A stretch of DNA of 64,000 bases from Rhodococcus sp. 4CII (GTDB lineage: Bacteria > Actinomycetota > Actinomycetes > Mycobacteriales > Mycobacteriaceae). Made by a program: the position numbers and the translations under genes. The notes beneath the pieces are model-generated. The model was not told the origin of the DNA. It ran no database searches and saw nothing but the letters and a program-made list of their open reading frames with translations. Position 1 is the stretch's first letter. Each line of letters opens with the position of its first letter. The stretch is taken from contig NZ_JACCFE010000002.1 in NCBI RefSeq assembly GCF_014256275.1, positions 6,212,001 through 6,276,000 on the forward strand, written 5' to 3'. This document shows positions 37,832 through 46,485 of this stretch, piece after piece.

Positions 37832-38458
37832 GTGACTTCCAATCACCTGGAGACTTTGCAGAGTCCCGCCATGACTTCAGCCACCGCTGGGTTGAACCTC
37901 AGCGATTCGGTGTACGAGCGCCTGCTGCGCGAGCGCATCATCTTCCTCGGTACCCAGGTCGACGACGACATCGCGAACAAGCTGTGCGCTCAGATCCTGC
38001 TGCTGTCGGCAGAGGATCCCAGCCGGGACATCTCCCTCTACATCAACTCGCCCGGCGGTTCGGTCAGCGCCGGGATGGCGATCTTCGACACGATGCAGTT
38101 CGCCGAGTGCGACGTCGCGACGTTCGGAATGGGCCTGGCAGCCTCGATGGGCCAGTTCCTGCTCTCCGCCGGGACCAAGGGCAAGCGGTACGCCCTGCCG
38201 CACGCGCGAATCATGATGCACCAGCCGTCCGCCGGAATCGGTGGTACCGCCAGTGACATCGCGATCATGGCCGAGCAGTTCGCGCACACCAAGCGCGAAA
38301 TGGCCGAGCTGATCGCCGAGCACACCGGTCAGACGGTCGAGCAGATCACCGCCGATTCCGACCGCGACCGCTGGTTCACCGCACAGCAGGCTCTCGAATA
38401 CGGTTTCGTCGACCACGTCGTCTCCCGCGCGGCGCAGGCGGGCGGGACCGGGCAGTAG
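37832..38458 (+). CDS. clpP1: ATP-dependent Clp protease proteolytic subunit 1
   Basis: A 208-residue ClpP. The triad is Ser105 (AASMG), His130 (MMHQP) and Asp179 (DRDRW), and the N-terminal LSDSVYERLLRERIIFLG is typical. In mycobacteria ClpP1 is active only in a mixed ClpP1P2 tetradecamer, and the pair here suggests the same. GTG 37832 is chosen (GGAGAAGG upstream); an ATG at 37871 is an alternative. It is followed after 48 bases by clpP2. Confidence 0.95.
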   Translation: MTSNHLETLQSPAMTSATAGLNLSDSVYERLLRERIIFLGTQVDDDIANKLCAQILLLSAEDPSRDISLYINSPGGSVSAGMAIFDTMQFAECDVATFGMGLAASMGQFLLSAGTKGKRYALPHARIMMHQPSAGIGGTASDIAIMAEQFAHTKREMAELIAEHTGQTVEQITADSDRDRWFTAQQALEYGFVDHVVSRAAQAGGTGQ

Positions 38459-38506
38459 CAGCCCGGCTTCCTCACTGACCGCTCCCACTCATCCTTTGGA
38501 GAACTG

Positions 38507-39169
38507 ATGTCCAACCTGTTCGATCCCCGCAGCCTGGGAGGCCAGGCGCCTGCAGGCCCCCAGTCGCGCTACATCCTGCCGTCGTTCATCGAGCACTCGA
38601 GCTACGGCGTCAAGGAGTCCAACCCGTACAACAAGCTGTTCGAGGAGCGCATCATCTTCCTCGGCGTGCAGGTGGACGACGCATCGGCCAACGACGTGAT
38701 GGCTCAGCTGCTCGTCCTCGAGTCGCTCGACCCCGACCGCGACATCACCATGTACATCAACTCGCCGGGTGGTTCCTTCACCTCCCTGATGGCGATCTAC
38801 GACACCATGCAGTACGTGCGCGCCGACATCACGACGGTGTGCCTCGGCCAGGCGGCCTCGGCCGCCGCGGTGCTGCTCGCGGCCGGTAGCCCCGGCAAGC
38901 GTCTCGCCCTGCCGAACGCTCGTGTCCTCATCCACCAGCCGGCCACCGGCGGCATCCAGGGTCAGGTCTCCGACCTCGAGATCCAGGCCGCCGAGATCGA
39001 GCGGATGCGTCGCCTGATGGAGACGACCCTCGCGAAGCACACCGGCAAGGACGCCGACGTGATCCGCAAGGACACCGATCGCGACAAGATCCTCACGGCC
39101 GCGGAGGCCAAGGATTACGGAATCATCGACGACGTGCTCGAGTACCGCAAACTCAGCGCCCAGAAGTGA
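38507..39169 (+). CDS. clpP2: ATP-dependent Clp protease proteolytic subunit 2
   Basis: A 220-residue ClpP paralogue with Ser118 (QAASAA), His143 (LIHQP) and Asp192 (DRDKI). It begins with a longer N-terminal segment (GGQAPAGPQSRYILPSFIEH) that is probably processed, as in mycobacterial ClpP2. The ATG follows TTTGGAGAA. It pairs with ClpP1 and, with ClpX encoded 240 bases downstream, forms the ClpXP protease. Confidence 0.95.
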   Translation: MSNLFDPRSLGGQAPAGPQSRYILPSFIEHSSYGVKESNPYNKLFEERIIFLGVQVDDASANDVMAQLLVLESLDPDRDITMYINSPGGSFTSLMAIYDTMQYVRADITTVCLGQAASAAAVLLAAGSPGKRLALPNARVLIHQPATGGIQGQVSDLEIQAAEIERMRRLMETTLAKHTGKDADVIRKDTDRDKILTAAEAKDYGIIDDVLEYRKLSAQK

Positions 39170-39260
39170 TTTCCTGCCGCCCCGGCTCGGGCGACACGCC
39201 GTGACGGCGCAGTTGCCGCGAGCCGGGTGCGGGATCGGCAAGGCTGGCGTTCCCGAAGTT

Positions 39261-39279
39261 CGGTGAGCGAATCACCGAC
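39261..39279. repeat. Inverted repeat in clpP2-clpX intergenic region
   Basis: TCGGTGA-GCGAA-TCACCGA is a perfect 7-bp inverted repeat about 130 bases before clpX. A 9-bp CCCGGCTCG/CGAGCCGGG pair (39181-39189, 39219-39227) lies just after clpP2. One may terminate clpP1P2; the other may regulate clpX. Nothing else is visible in this 239-base gap. Confidence 0.45.
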
Positions 39280-39408
39280 AACCAGTCGACCTCGCTCGCG
39301 ATCTGCGGGTACGGTCACATAACGGGCTTTCGTTTTCGATCGGTGCGCGTAGGGCGTGGGATCGGTTCGATGGTTGCACGTAGACGAAGGAAGTAGGGAC
39401 CTGACGAG

Positions 39409-40689
39409 ATGGCACGCATCGGTGACGGCGGGGATCTGCTCAAGTGCTCTTTCTGCGGTAAGAGCCAGAAGCAGGTCAAGAAGCTCATTGCTGGGCCTGG
39501 GGTGTACATCTGCGACGAGTGCATCGACCTGTGCAACGAGATCATCGAAGAGGAGCTGGCAGAGTCCAGCGAGGTGAAGCTCGACGAGCTGCCGAAGCCG
39601 GCCGAGATCCGGGATTTCCTCGAGAACTACGTGATCGGCCAGGACGCCGCCAAGCGAACTCTCGCCGTTGCGGTCTACAACCATTACAAGCGCATTCAGG
39701 CCGGTGACAAGGGCCGTGACGCGCGGGGCGAAACGGTCGAGCTGGCGAAGTCGAACATCCTGATGCTCGGTCCCACGGGCTGCGGCAAGACCTACCTTGC
39801 CCAGACGCTCGCGAAGATGCTCAACGTTCCGTTCGCGATCGCCGACGCGACGGCGCTCACCGAGGCCGGTTACGTCGGTGAGGACGTCGAGAACATCCTC
39901 CTCAAACTCATCCAGGCCGCGGACTACGACGTCAAGCGCGCCGAGACCGGCATCATCTACATCGACGAGGTCGACAAGATCGCTCGCAAGAGCGAGAACC
40001 CGTCGATCACGCGTGACGTGTCCGGTGAGGGTGTGCAGCAGGCGCTGCTGAAGATCCTCGAGGGCACCCAGGCCAGCGTGCCGCCGCAGGGTGGTCGCAA
40101 GCACCCGCACCAGGAGTTCATCCAGATCGACACCACGAACGTCCTGTTCATCGTGGCGGGCGCGTTCGCCGGTCTCGAGCGAATCGTGTCCGATCGGGTG
40201 GGCAAGCGCGGCATCGGTTTCGGTGCCGAGGTGCGGTCCAAGGCGGAGATCGACACGCAGGACCACTTCGCGGAGGTCATGCCGGAAGACCTGATCAAGT
40301 TCGGGCTCATTCCCGAGTTCATCGGTCGTCTCCCGGTCGTGGCGTCGGTGACCAACCTCGACAAGGAATCGCTGGTCCAGATTCTGTCCGAGCCGAAGAA
40401 CGCGCTGGTCAAGCAATACAACCGGCTGTTCGACATGGACGGCGTGGAGTTGGAGTTCACCACCGACGCGCTCGAGGCCATCGCCGATCAGGCGATCCTC
40501 CGCGGCACCGGTGCTCGTGGACTTCGCGCGATCATGGAAGAAGTCCTCCTTCCGGTCATGTACGACATCCCGAGTCGTGACGATGTCGAGAAGGTCGTGG
40601 TCAGCGCCGAAACGGTCAACGACAACGTGCTCCCGACCATCGTTCCGAGGAAGCCGGAGCGGGGAGAACGCAGAGACAAGTCCGCCTAG
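39409..40689 (+). CDS. clpX: ATP-dependent Clp protease ATPase subunit ClpX
   Basis: A 426-residue AAA+ unfoldase. It has the N-terminal zinc-binding domain ([10 protein letters not shown] and [10 protein letters not shown]), Walker A GPTGCGKT, Walker [12 protein letters not shown], and RGTGARGLR as the sensor-2 region. The IGF loop that docks to ClpP is visible as GIGFG. It feeds substrates into ClpP1P2. The cyclitol island begins right after it. Confidence 0.96.
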
Positions 40690-40714
40690 TCGGGGGCGCG
40701 CTGTATCCTGGGTG

Positions 40715-40734
40715 CGAACTAACTCACTAGTTCG
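40715..40734. promoter_or_regulatory. Operator-like palindrome before the quinate/shikimate genes
   Basis: CGAACTA-ACTCAC-TAGTTCG is a perfect 7-bp inverted repeat, with partial outward symmetry (GT...AC). TATCCT (40703-40708) just upstream may be the -10 element, so the palindrome would cover the transcription start. No cognate regulator gene is directly adjacent. Confidence 0.55.
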
Positions 40735-40757
40735 TACAAATGGAGGTAATGCGCGCG

Positions 40758-41198
40758 ATGACCGCTCCCGGACCGATCTTTGTTCTCAACGGCCCCAACC
40801 TGAACCTGCTGGGTCAACGGCAGCCCGAGGTGTACGGACGGGAGACGCTCGACGACGTCGTGGAGCTTTGCCGTGCCGCCGCAGCGAAGGCGGGACGTGA
40901 GATCGTCGCGCGGCAGTCCAATCACGAGGGCCATCTGATCGACTGGGTGCACGAGGCCCGGACCACGGCGTCGGGCGTCGTGATCAACCCCGGCGGCTTC
41001 ACGCACACGTCGGTGGCGTTGCGCGACGCCCTCGTGACGCTCGAGGTGCCCCTCGTCGAGGTGCACATCAGCAACGTGCACGCCCGTGAGGAGTTCCGGC
41101 ACCACTCCTACGTGTCCGGAGTCGCGACCGGTGTGATCGCCGGTCTCGGCATCCTCGGCTATGCGCTGGCCGTCGACTTCATCTGCACCAAGGGCTGA
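40758..41198 (+). CDS. aroQ: 3-dehydroquinate dehydratase, type II
   Basis: A 146-residue type II dehydroquinase. FVLNGPNLNLLGQRQPEVYG carries the N-loop and active-site Tyr, NPGGFTHTS the substrate-binding strand, and EVHISNVHAREEFRHHS the His/Arg lid region. It converts 3-dehydroquinate to 3-dehydroshikimate. Three in-frame ATGs exist (40740, 40749, 40758); the last is best spaced from GGAGG (40742-40746). Pairing with the dehydroshikimate dehydratase 7 bases downstream indicates a role in quinate breakdown rather than aromatic biosynthesis. Confidence 0.93.
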   Translation: MTAPGPIFVLNGPNLNLLGQRQPEVYGRETLDDVVELCRAAAAKAGREIVARQSNHEGHLIDWVHEARTTASGVVINPGGFTHTSVALRDALVTLEVPLVEVHISNVHAREEFRHHSYVSGVATGVIAGLGILGYALAVDFICTKG

Positions 41199-41205
41199 CG
41201 GCGCC

Positions 41206-43140
41206 ATGGGACGACAGGTTCGTACGAGCGTTGCCACGGTGTCCTTGAGCGGATCGCTGGAGGAGAAGGTCACCGCGATCGCGGCGGCCGGGTTCGACGG
41301 ATTCGAGGTGTTCGAACCCGATTTCGTGAGCTCGCCGTGGTCGCCGCGTGAGCTTGCCTCCCGCGCAGCGGATCTCGGACTCACCCTCGATCTGTATCAG
41401 CCGTTCCGCGACCTCGATTCGGCGGACGACGCGACGTTCGCGCGCAACCTGATCCGTGCCGAGCGCAAGTTCGACATCATGGAGCAGCTCGGCTGCGACA
41501 CGCTGCTGGTGTGCTCGTCGCCGCTGCCCGAGGCGGTGCGGGACGACGCCCGGCTCACCGAGCAGCTCCACACCCTCGCCGAGCGCGCACACAGCCGGGG
41601 GCTCCGCATCGCCTACGAGGCGCTGGCCTGGGGCACGCACGTCAACACGTACCGCCACGCGTGGAAGATCGTGCAGGACGCCGACCATCCCGCGCTCGGC
41701 ACCTGCCTCGACAGCTTCCACATCCTCTCCCGCGGCGACGACCCGTCCGGGATCCGCGACATCCCCGGGGAGAAGATCTTCTTCCTTCAGCTCGCCGACG
41801 CGCCTCGGATGTCGATGGACATCCTGCAGTGGAGCAGGCATCACCGAAATTTCCCGGGGCAGGGCAACTTCGATCTCGCGACATTCGGTGCGCATGTGCA
41901 GGCGGCCGGATACACGGGACCGTGGTCGCTCGAGATCTTCAACGACACCTTCCGGCAGTCGTCCACCGGGCGCACGGCCGCCGACGCGCACCGGTCGCTG
42001 CTGTACCTCCAGGAGGAGGTCGCGCGCGTGCAGGCCGAGCACGGTGAGGACACCGGTCGCGGTCTGGCGCTGTTCGAGCCGCCGCCGCGCGCGCCGCTCG
42101 AGGGCATCGTGTCGCTGCGGCTCGCGGCCGGTCCCGGTAAGGATTCCGACCTCCGGCAAGCGTTGCAGCACATCGGATTCCGTCTGGTGGGCCGGCACCG
42201 CAGCCACGACCTCCAGTTGTGGCGCCACGGCCGGATGACCATCGTCGTCGACGCCACCGCCGGCACGGTGTGGACCGCTCCGGGTCTGCCTGCGCACCTC
42301 CCCGTGCTCACTCAGATCGGTATCCGGTCGAGCGATCCCGACGCGTGGGGTGAGCGCGCCGCGGCGCTCGAGGTTCCGGTGCACGAGGTCCTGCTGCCCG
42401 GTGTGGACACGGCGCCCGAATCGGATGTGGTGCGTCTGAAGATCACCGATGCGACGTCATTGGACCTGCGCGGTCCGGGCAGCGCCGCGTCGTGGCAGTC
42501 GGCATTCGAGCTGTATCCGACGGAGTCGCGCTGGCAGGACGAGGTTCCCGTGTTCACCGGTGTCGACCACGTGGCGCTCGCCGTGCCGTCCGATACCTGG
42601 GACGGCATCATGCTGCTGCTGCGTTCGGTGTTCGCGATGGCGCCGCACGAGGGCCTCGACGTCACCGACGCGGTCGGAATGATGCGCAGTCAGGCGCTCA
42701 CGATGGATCAGACCGGCGCCGACGGCGTCGACCGTCCGCTGCGGATCTCCCTCAACATGGTGCCCGGGGCGGTGTCGGGGAACTCCCCCATCGCCGCGGC
42801 GCGCCGGGGCGGCATCAGTCACGTCGCGTTCTCGTGCACGGACATCTTCACCGCGGCGGCGACCATGCAGTCCAACGGGTTCGAGCCCCTGGTGATCTCG
42901 CCGAACTATTACGACGACCTCGAGGCCCGCTTCGGTCTCTCCCGCGAACTCCTCGACCGGATGAGCGGTTCCGGCATCATGTACGACGCGGACGCCCACG
43001 GCGAGTTCTTCCACCTGTTCACCCAGACGGTGGGCGCCGACCTTTTCTTCGAGGTGGTGCAACGCGTGGGCGGCTACGAGGGCTACGGGGACGCGAACTC
43101 CGCAATGCGCCTGGCTGCCCAATTGCGGGCGGTCGGCTGA
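41206..43140 (+). CDS. qsuB: QsuB-like fused 3-dehydroshikimate dehydratase / VOC dioxygenase-like protein
   Basis: A 644-residue two-domain protein. Residues 1-290 form a xylose-isomerase-like TIM barrel (YEALAWGTHVN, LGTCLDSFHIL, SLEIFND supply likely metal ligands) that dehydrates 3-dehydroshikimate to protocatechuate. Residues 300-640 resemble 4-hydroxyphenylpyruvate dioxygenase, with VOC ligands in GVDHVALAV, ISHVAFSC and the final FFEVVQRVGG. Corynebacterium glutamicum QsuB has the same fusion; the oxygenase half seems not to act on hydroxyphenylpyruvate there. Translation is coupled to aroQ. Confidence 0.92.
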   Translation: MGRQVRTSVATVSLSGSLEEKVTAIAAAGFDGFEVFEPDFVSSPWSPRELASRAADLGLTLDLYQPFRDLDSADDATFARNLIRAERKFDIMEQLGCDTLLVCSSPLPEAVRDDARLTEQLHTLAERAHSRGLRIAYEALAWGTHVNTYRHAWKIVQDADHPALGTCLDSFHILSRGDDPSGIRDIPGEKIFFLQLADAPRMSMDILQWSRHHRNFPGQGNFDLATFGAHVQAAGYTGPWSLEIFNDTFRQSSTGRTAADAHRSLLYLQEEVARVQAEHGEDTGRGLALFEPPPRAPLEGIVSLRLAAGPGKDSDLRQALQHIGFRLVGRHRSHDLQLWRHGRMTIVVDATAGTVWTAPGLPAHLPVLTQIGIRSSDPDAWGERAAALEVPVHEVLLPGVDTAPESDVVRLKITDATSLDLRGPGSAASWQSAFELYPTESRWQDEVPVFTGVDHVALAVPSDTWDGIMLLLRSVFAMAPHEGLDVTDAVGMMRSQALTMDQTGADGVDRPLRISLNMVPGAVSGNSPIAAARRGGISHVAFSCTDIFTAAATMQSNGFEPLVISPNYYDDLEARFGLSRELLDRMSGSGIMYDADAHGEFFHLFTQTVGADLFFEVVQRVGGYEGYGDANSAMRLAAQLRAVG

Positions 43141-43297
43141 GCAGCCGACCCGATGACAACGGCGCCCGTGCACACTACGAGGTGTGGACGGCGAACGGAA
43201 CCAAGATCGACCCTGCGGGCCGGCTCCAGTCGCGTGGGGCGCCCGTCCCACAGGGTCAGGGCGGCTACGCGCCTACAGCACCGCTGATCTCGCGCCG

Positions 43298-44311
43298 TCA
43301 GGGCTGGTTGTACGGGGTAACCACCCGGATCGGGGAGGCCGCGGTCGCGACTTCCCCGAGCGCGCCCCGTGCCTGAAGCAGCATGCGGCACGCCAGATGT
43401 GCGTCGGCTCGGAGATCGTGGTGCAGCACCGCGGAGAGCGTGCCGGACCGCAGCAGTCGCGTGTTGTCCTCGTCGAGGTCGTGGGCGATGAATACGCGGC
43501 AGGTGCGGCCGGTGCGCTCGAACGCGCGGGCCGTGGCCACGTTCCCGCCGCCGATCGAGTAGACGGCGGCGATGTCGGGGTGCCGGTCGAGCGCCGCCAG
43601 TACGAGGCTCTCGATGGTCGCGTCGAGTCCGTCGCTCTCCGCGATGTCGATCACCGGGCGGTCGGTTCCGAAGGTCCGCAGCGCGGCGCGGAAGCCCATC
43701 TCCCGTTCCTCCTCGCCCCGGAAGGCGTTGCTGCTCAGGGTGATCAGCACGGCGGACGGGGTGTCGCCGAGCCATTGGTCGACAAGATACGCGGCCGTTG
43801 CACCCGCGGCCCTGTTGTCGATGCCGACATAGCCGGCGCGGGTGCTTCCCGGCACGTCGGTGGCGTAGGTGACCACCGGTATCCCTGCCGCGGTCAGCCG
43901 GTCGATGGCCTCGACGACCTCGACGGAATCGGGGGCCTTCACGATCACGCCCTGCGACCCGCGGAGGGAGATCCGGTCGAGGGTCTCCACCATTGCCGGG
44001 ATGGACCCGGTCTGCCGAAAATGGAACCGCGACCGCACGACGGCGGGGGCGAGTGCCGGAAGTTCCGCCTCGACGGCCGCGCGGAACGCGGTCGAGAAGC
44101 GCTCGGGCGTCTGCATGACGACGTCGACGAGGAATTTCCGTCCGCTCAGCTTCAACTGTGTGCGCTGCTTGTCGAGGTCGAGAATCGCTTGGTGGACTTC
44201 GGCTTTCGTCGAGTCTCGCACGCCCGGCCGCTGGTGGAGCACGCGGTCGACCGTCGCCTCGCTGAGTCCCGACTGCTGGGCGATCTCGCGCACTTTGTAG
44301 CGGTGCTTCAC
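43298..44311 (-). CDS. LacI-family regulator
   Basis: A 337-residue LacI-type regulator. The helix-turn-helix (VREIAQQSGLSEATVDRVLHQRPGV) starts at residue 7, followed by a hinge and a periplasmic-binding-protein-like sensor domain with VDVVMQTPERF. It starts at GTG 44311 with AGGAG 6 bases upstream. It is divergent from the dioxygenase-isomerase-dehydrogenase operon, and so is its likely regulator, with a sugar or cyclitol ligand. It could also act on the quinate genes that end 157 bases from its stop. Confidence 0.9.
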   Translation of the reverse strand: MKHRYKVREIAQQSGLSEATVDRVLHQRPGVRDSTKAEVHQAILDLDKQRTQLKLSGRKFLVDVVMQTPERFSTAFRAAVEAELPALAPAVVRSRFHFRQTGSIPAMVETLDRISLRGSQGVIVKAPDSVEVVEAIDRLTAAGIPVVTYATDVPGSTRAGYVGIDNRAAGATAAYLVDQWLGDTPSAVLITLSSNAFRGEEEREMGFRAALRTFGTDRPVIDIAESDGLDATIESLVLAALDRHPDIAAVYSIGGGNVATARAFERTGRTCRVFIAHDLDEDNTRLLRSGTLSAVLHHDLRADAHLACRMLLQARGALGEVATAASPIRVVTPYNQP

Positions 44312-44383
44312 GGCCGACTCCTGAGGTGAAAATGATGGGTTTCTGGTGTTGTCTGCGGCTCAGATCACCGTAAGACTATCTCC

Positions 44384-45571
44384 ATGACCATGACGACTCT
44401 TCCGCCGACCGGACGCCGTGAGTGGATCCGCGACTCGGACTGCGACCTCGACGCCTTCCGGTCGTCCGTCGACCGCGCGACGGATCTCGCCGACTACCCC
44501 CTCGCGCATTCCGTGGAACAGAACGTCCTGCTCTACAGCAGCGACGCGCTGGCTCCGCACCTCGCCGACGAGGATTCGCGCCGCACCGTGCAGACCGAAC
44601 TCGTGCGTGCACTCACCGACGGACCCGGGATCGTGGTGTTCCGCAACGCATTCCGTGACGCATCCGTCCTGGATCGCGCCACGGAACAGTTCGACCTCCT
44701 CATCGCCCGGCAGCGCGCGTCCGGAGAGGTGGCGGGCGACCACTTCGGCAAGCCGGGCGCGAACGACCGCATCTGGAACGCTGCCCAGAAGCTGGCGCTG
44801 AGTGCCCCCGACGTGTTCGCCGACTACTACGCGAACGACATCCTCGCGCTGATCTGCCAGAGCTGGCTGGGGCCGTTGTATCAGGTGACGTCGCAGGTCA
44901 ACGTCGTCAATCCCGGCGGCACCGCGCAGGTGCCGCATCGCGACTACCACCTCGGCATCGTTCCCCCGCACGAGCTGACGGCGTACCCGGCGCACCTGCA
45001 CCGGATGTCGGCGACCCTGACGCTGCAGGGCGCGGTGGCGCATTGCGACATGCCCGTCGCGAGCGGGCCCACTTCGTACCTGCCGTACTCGCACCAGTTC
45101 GAGCCGGGGTACGTGGCGTTCTCCCGCCCGGAGTTCGTCGAGTACTTCCGGGACACCCACGTGCAGTTGCCGCTCCGGAAGGGTGACGCGGTGTTCTTCA
45201 ACCCGGCGCTCTACCACGGGGCGGGCCAGAACCGCTCGGAGCGGATCAGGCGGATGGCCAACCTGCTGCAGGTCTCGTCGCCGTTCGGCAGGGCGATGGA
45301 GGTGCTCGACCGGGAGGCCATGTCGAACGCGGTCTACCCGACGTTGCTGGCTCGGCAGAGTGCCGGGGCGATCGAGCGCACTCTTCGCAACGTCGTCGTG
45401 GCGACGGCCGAGTGCTACCCGTTCCCCACCAACCTCGACCACGATCAGCCCGTGCACAGTCCGGCGCCGGCCACCCAGGTCGACACCGTGTGGGAAGCGT
45501 TGCAGGAGAACGCCGACCCAGCCGTGCTCGCCGCGCGGCTGAGTGCACAGTCGGCACGGCGGCAGCCGTGA
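44384..45571 (+). CDS. Phytanoyl-CoA dioxygenase (PhyH)-family Fe(II)/2-oxoglutarate oxygenase
   Basis: A 395-residue non-haem iron oxygenase. The facial triad is visible as His185-x-Asp187 (VPHRDYHLG) and distal His278 (LYHGAGQN), and Arg284 or Arg287 in RSERIRR would bind 2-oxoglutarate. The family hydroxylates or demethylates varied small molecules. It is the first gene of a tight operon: the stop overlaps the next start (GTGA). Being first in line before an IolE-like and a Gfo/Idh protein suggests it opens the pathway, perhaps by hydroxylating a sugar or cyclitol or removing an O-methyl group. The substrate is unknown. Confidence 0.87.
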   Translation: MTMTTLPPTGRREWIRDSDCDLDAFRSSVDRATDLADYPLAHSVEQNVLLYSSDALAPHLADEDSRRTVQTELVRALTDGPGIVVFRNAFRDASVLDRATEQFDLLIARQRASGEVAGDHFGKPGANDRIWNAAQKLALSAPDVFADYYANDILALICQSWLGPLYQVTSQVNVVNPGGTAQVPHRDYHLGIVPPHELTAYPAHLHRMSATLTLQGAVAHCDMPVASGPTSYLPYSHQFEPGYVAFSRPEFVEYFRDTHVQLPLRKGDAVFFNPALYHGAGQNRSERIRRMANLLQVSSPFGRAMEVLDREAMSNAVYPTLLARQSAGAIERTLRNVVVATAECYPFPTNLDHDQPVHSPAPATQVDTVWEALQENADPAVLAARLSAQSARRQP

Positions 45572-46485
45572 GTGTCACTACAACAGCACCGTCCGGTGCG
45601 ATTGGACGAAATACGACGATGACGATTCGACTCGCAGGTGCGCCCATTTCGTGGGGAGTGAGTGAGGTGGAGGGGTGGGGTCACCAGCTCGATCCCGACC
45701 GGGTCCTCGCCGAGATGCGTGCCGCCGGTCTCGCCGCCACCGAACTCGGTCCCGATGGGTTCCTCCCGTCGGATCCGCACGAGCTGACGGACACCCTTGC
45801 CGGCTACGACCTGACGGCAGTCGGCGGGTTCGTGCCGGTACTGCTGCACGATCCGGATCACGACGTGCTCGCTGCCACCGGCGGGGCGCTCGACGCGCTC
45901 GTCGCGTCGAAGTCGGACGTGATCGTCCTGGCGGCGGTGACGGGAGCCGTCGGCTACGATTCGCGACCGGAGCTCGACGACGTGGGGTGGAAGACGTTGC
46001 TGCACAATCTCGATCGTCTGTCGTCCGCCGCCGCCGACCGGGGCCTCCGCGCGGTGATCCACCCGCACGTGGGGACGATGATCGAGAACCGCGCCGAGGT
46101 GGACCGCATTCTCGACGGATCGTCGATCCCGCTGTGCCTGGACACCGGGCATCTGCTGATCGGTGGCACCGACCCGCTCGACCTCGTCACGTCGGCACCC
46201 GAGCGGATCGCCCACGCGCACCTCAAGGACGTCGACGCGGCGCTCCTCGGACGGGTCCGGGCCGGTGAGCTCACCTACACCGAGGCCGTCGCGCGGGGGA
46301 TGTACACGCCTCTCGGCACCGGAGACGTCGACATCGCCGGGGTGGTCGCGCGGTTGCAGAAGCAGGGCTACGACGGCTGGTACGTCCTCGAACAGGACAC
46401 GATCCTTCAATCCGCGCCCGCGGACGAGGGCCCCGTCCGCGACGTCGTCCGGAGCGTCGAATACCTGCAGAGCATCGTGCAGTGA
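45568..46485 (+). CDS. Sugar isomerase/epimerase-like TIM barrel, IolE paralogue
   Basis: A 305-residue xylose-isomerase-like TIM barrel (288 if started at ATG 45619). It resembles the IolE encoded at 56611-57516: ELGPDGFLPSDPHEL, VIHPHVG, LCLDTGHLL, HAHLKDVD and YVLEQD keep the expected metal and acid residues. It may dehydrate or isomerise an inosose-like intermediate. The GTG at 45568 overlaps the oxygenase stop, favouring coupling, but the ATG 51 bases later starts at the conserved MTIRLAGAPISWG. It overlaps the following dehydrogenase by 4 bases. Confidence 0.82.
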   Translation: MSVTTTAPSGAIGRNTTMTIRLAGAPISWGVSEVEGWGHQLDPDRVLAEMRAAGLAATELGPDGFLPSDPHELTDTLAGYDLTAVGGFVPVLLHDPDHDVLAATGGALDALVASKSDVIVLAAVTGAVGYDSRPELDDVGWKTLLHNLDRLSSAAADRGLRAVIHPHVGTMIENRAEVDRILDGSSIPLCLDTGHLLIGGTDPLDLVTSAPERIAHAHLKDVDAALLGRVRAGELTYTEAVARGMYTPLGTGDVDIAGVVARLQKQGYDGWYVLEQDTILQSAPADEGPVRDVVRSVEYLQSIVQ

